Origin: DAOTYE01 sp034434915
Lineage (GTDB): Bacteria > Chloroflexota > Dehalococcoidia > Dehalococcoidales > RBG-16-60-22
Direction: 5' to 3'
Assembly (NCBI GenBank): GCA_034434915.1
Contig: DAOTYE010000054.1
Span: forward strand, 1-6,992
Length of the DNA: 6,992 nucleotides
Made by a program: the position numbers and the translations under genes. Below are positions 5,940-6,992 of this stretch, one piece after another (the first letter of the stretch is position 1; each line of letters starts with the position of its first letter). The notes under the pieces are model-generated. The model saw only the letters and a list, made by a program, of their open reading frames with translations. It was not told the origin of the DNA and ran no database searches.

Positions 5940-6992
5940 ATGCTGTTTATCGGGATAAGCCTGGGGCTTCTAGTTATCTTTTTCCTGCTGGGCATCCCGG
6001 TGGCTTTTTCCTTTGCGCTGGTGGTGGTTATTCTGGCTACTGCCCTGGGGCATGACCTGAATTTCCTCCTGCCCTTCGCTTTTGATAAGATGCGTTCGCT
6101 CATCCTGATGGCTATTCCCCTCTTTATGATTGCCGGTGCGGTAATGGAGCGGGGTAACATCACCAGACCGCTCATTGATTTTATTGACAGCATCGTCTCG
6201 CGGTTTAAGGGCGGTATCGGCGCGGTCAGCGCCATCGCTAACGCCGTCTTCGGTGCTATAAGCGGTAGCGCGGCGGCGGCGGTAGCCTGCATCGGTTCCA
6301 TTATGATTCCTCGTCTCGTTGATGAAGGCTATCCGCGGGGCTATGCCAGTTCTCTCATCAGCGCTTCAGCCGGGCTTGCCCTGCTCATTCCGCCCAGCAT
6401 TTCCATGATACTCTTCGGCTGGATAACCTATACCTCAATCACTGCCTGCTTTCTGGCGGGAGCTTTCCCCGGCATACTTCTGACCATATTTTTTATCATT
6501 ATCAACCGTGTCATGGTCACCAGATATCCCACGGTGAAGCAACCGCGCCCATGGACAGGGTACAGAAAAATGAGCAAAGAAGTATTGACCACGGGCTGGC
6601 GCGCTCTTCCGGCGCTCCTGATGCCTGTTGTCATCCTGGGCACTATTTACGGCGGCATTGCCACGCCCACTGAGGCCGCCGCCATTGCGGTGGCGTATGC
6701 CATACCGGTGGGTTTCTTCGTTTACCGCGGACTGACGTTGAAGAAGTTCGCCCAGGCACTGATTGAGTGCAGTACCAACATCGGTGCCATCATGGTGATG
6801 CTGTTCTTTGCCATGATTTTCAGCCGCATGCTGGTCATGGAAAATGTCCCCAAGATGGTAGCAAGCTGGATGCTCAACGTCACCGGAAATAGATACTTGC
6901 TTCTTTTGCTGGTGAACCTCTTCCTGTTCATTGTCGGCATGTTCATGGATGATGTGAGCGGAATGATTATCTGCGCACCTCTTCTGCTACCG
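5940..6992 (+). CDS. dctM: TRAP transporter large membrane subunit, DctM family, cut by window edge
   Basis: The reading frame is open from the ATG at 5940 to the window end, 351 codons of a usual 425-430, so roughly the last 75 residues are missing. GAGGAGGA at 5926-5933, inside the end of dctQ, is the ribosome binding site, and the ATG abuts the dctQ stop. The protein is hydrophobic throughout with many membrane helices. Family blocks: LLGIPVAF (16-23), IPLFMIAGAVMERGNI (59-74), FGAISGSAAAAVACIG (104-119), IMIPRLVDEGYPRGYA (121-136), ALLIPPSISMILFGW (147-161), GGIATPTEAAAIAVAYA (238-254) and GMFMDDVSGMIICAPLLLP (333-351). DctM is the transport channel, driven by an ion gradient (commonly Na+), fed by the DctP receptor. 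It is certainly co-transcribed and translationally coupled with dctQ. Confidence 0.95.
   Translation, partial: MLFIGISLGLLVIFFLLGIPVAFSFALVVVILATALGHDLNFLLPFAFDKMRSLILMAIPLFMIAGAVMERGNITRPLIDFIDSIVSRFKGGIGAVSAIANAVFGAISGSAAAAVACIGSIMIPRLVDEGYPRGYASSLISASAGLALLIPPSISMILFGWITYTSITACFLAGAFPGILLTIFFIIINRVMVTRYPTVKQPRPWTGYRKMSKEVLTTGWRALPALLMPVVILGTIYGGIATPTEAAAIAVAYAIPVGFFVYRGLTLKKFAQALIECSTNIGAIMVMLFFAMIFSRMLVMENVPKMVASWMLNVTGNRYLLLLLVNLFLFIVGMFMDDVSGMIICAPLLLP

Noticed and set aside
5936..6301. Minus-strand open frame of 121 codons
   Set aside because: It is antisense to the strongly conserved N-terminal part of DctM and has no plausible product.

Overview
The window carries a corrinoid-dependent methyl-transfer gene cluster joined to a TRAP-type transporter. 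Every gene reads as a normal bacterial gene and base composition looks even throughout, with no insertion sequence, tRNA, rRNA, CRISPR array or phage gene. The host looks like a strict anaerobe. The lipoprotein signal (L-T-A-C) followed by a Pro/Ala-rich tether on the solute receptor, together with several MttB- and UroD-family proteins, suggests a Chloroflexota (Dehalococcoidia-like) or Firmicutes-like anaerobe. That placement is an inference; there is no phylogenetic marker gene here.

Layout. On the minus strand, 678 to 1 is the N-terminal part (226 codons, open at the left edge) of a trimethylamine/betaine methyltransferase (MttB) family protein. A divergent promoter region (679-835) follows. 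On the plus strand come a UroD-superfamily methyltransferase-like protein (836-1876), an intergenic stretch with a good sigma-70-type promoter, a methyltransferase corrinoid protein (2000-2635), a full-length MttB-family protein without pyrrolysine (2659-4137), and the three TRAP genes dctP (4237-5292), dctQ (5385-5939) and dctM (5940 to the right edge, open).

Proposed joint working (inference from family knowledge): the TRAP system imports a small, probably carboxylated, N-methylated compound. One or both MttB-like enzymes move a methyl group from it to the Co(I) corrinoid carried by the 211-residue protein. The UroD-like protein either passes the methyl group on to a C1 carrier or acts as a methyltransferase for another donor. 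The substrate cannot be read from sequence. Glycine betaine, proline betaine, carnitine and similar quaternary amines are the known substrates of pyrrolysine-free MttB relatives.

Points deserving a second look are the pairing of a pyrrolysine-free MttB/corrinoid module with a TRAP rather than an ABC or BCCT transporter, a second divergently transcribed MttB paralogue, the loss of the usual H-x-C zinc motif in the UroD-like protein, a 12-bp perfect hairpin between dctP and dctQ, a perfect 10-nt Shine-Dalgarno followed by ATG-TGA ahead of dctP, and dctQ and dctM lying in the same frame separated only by one amber codon.
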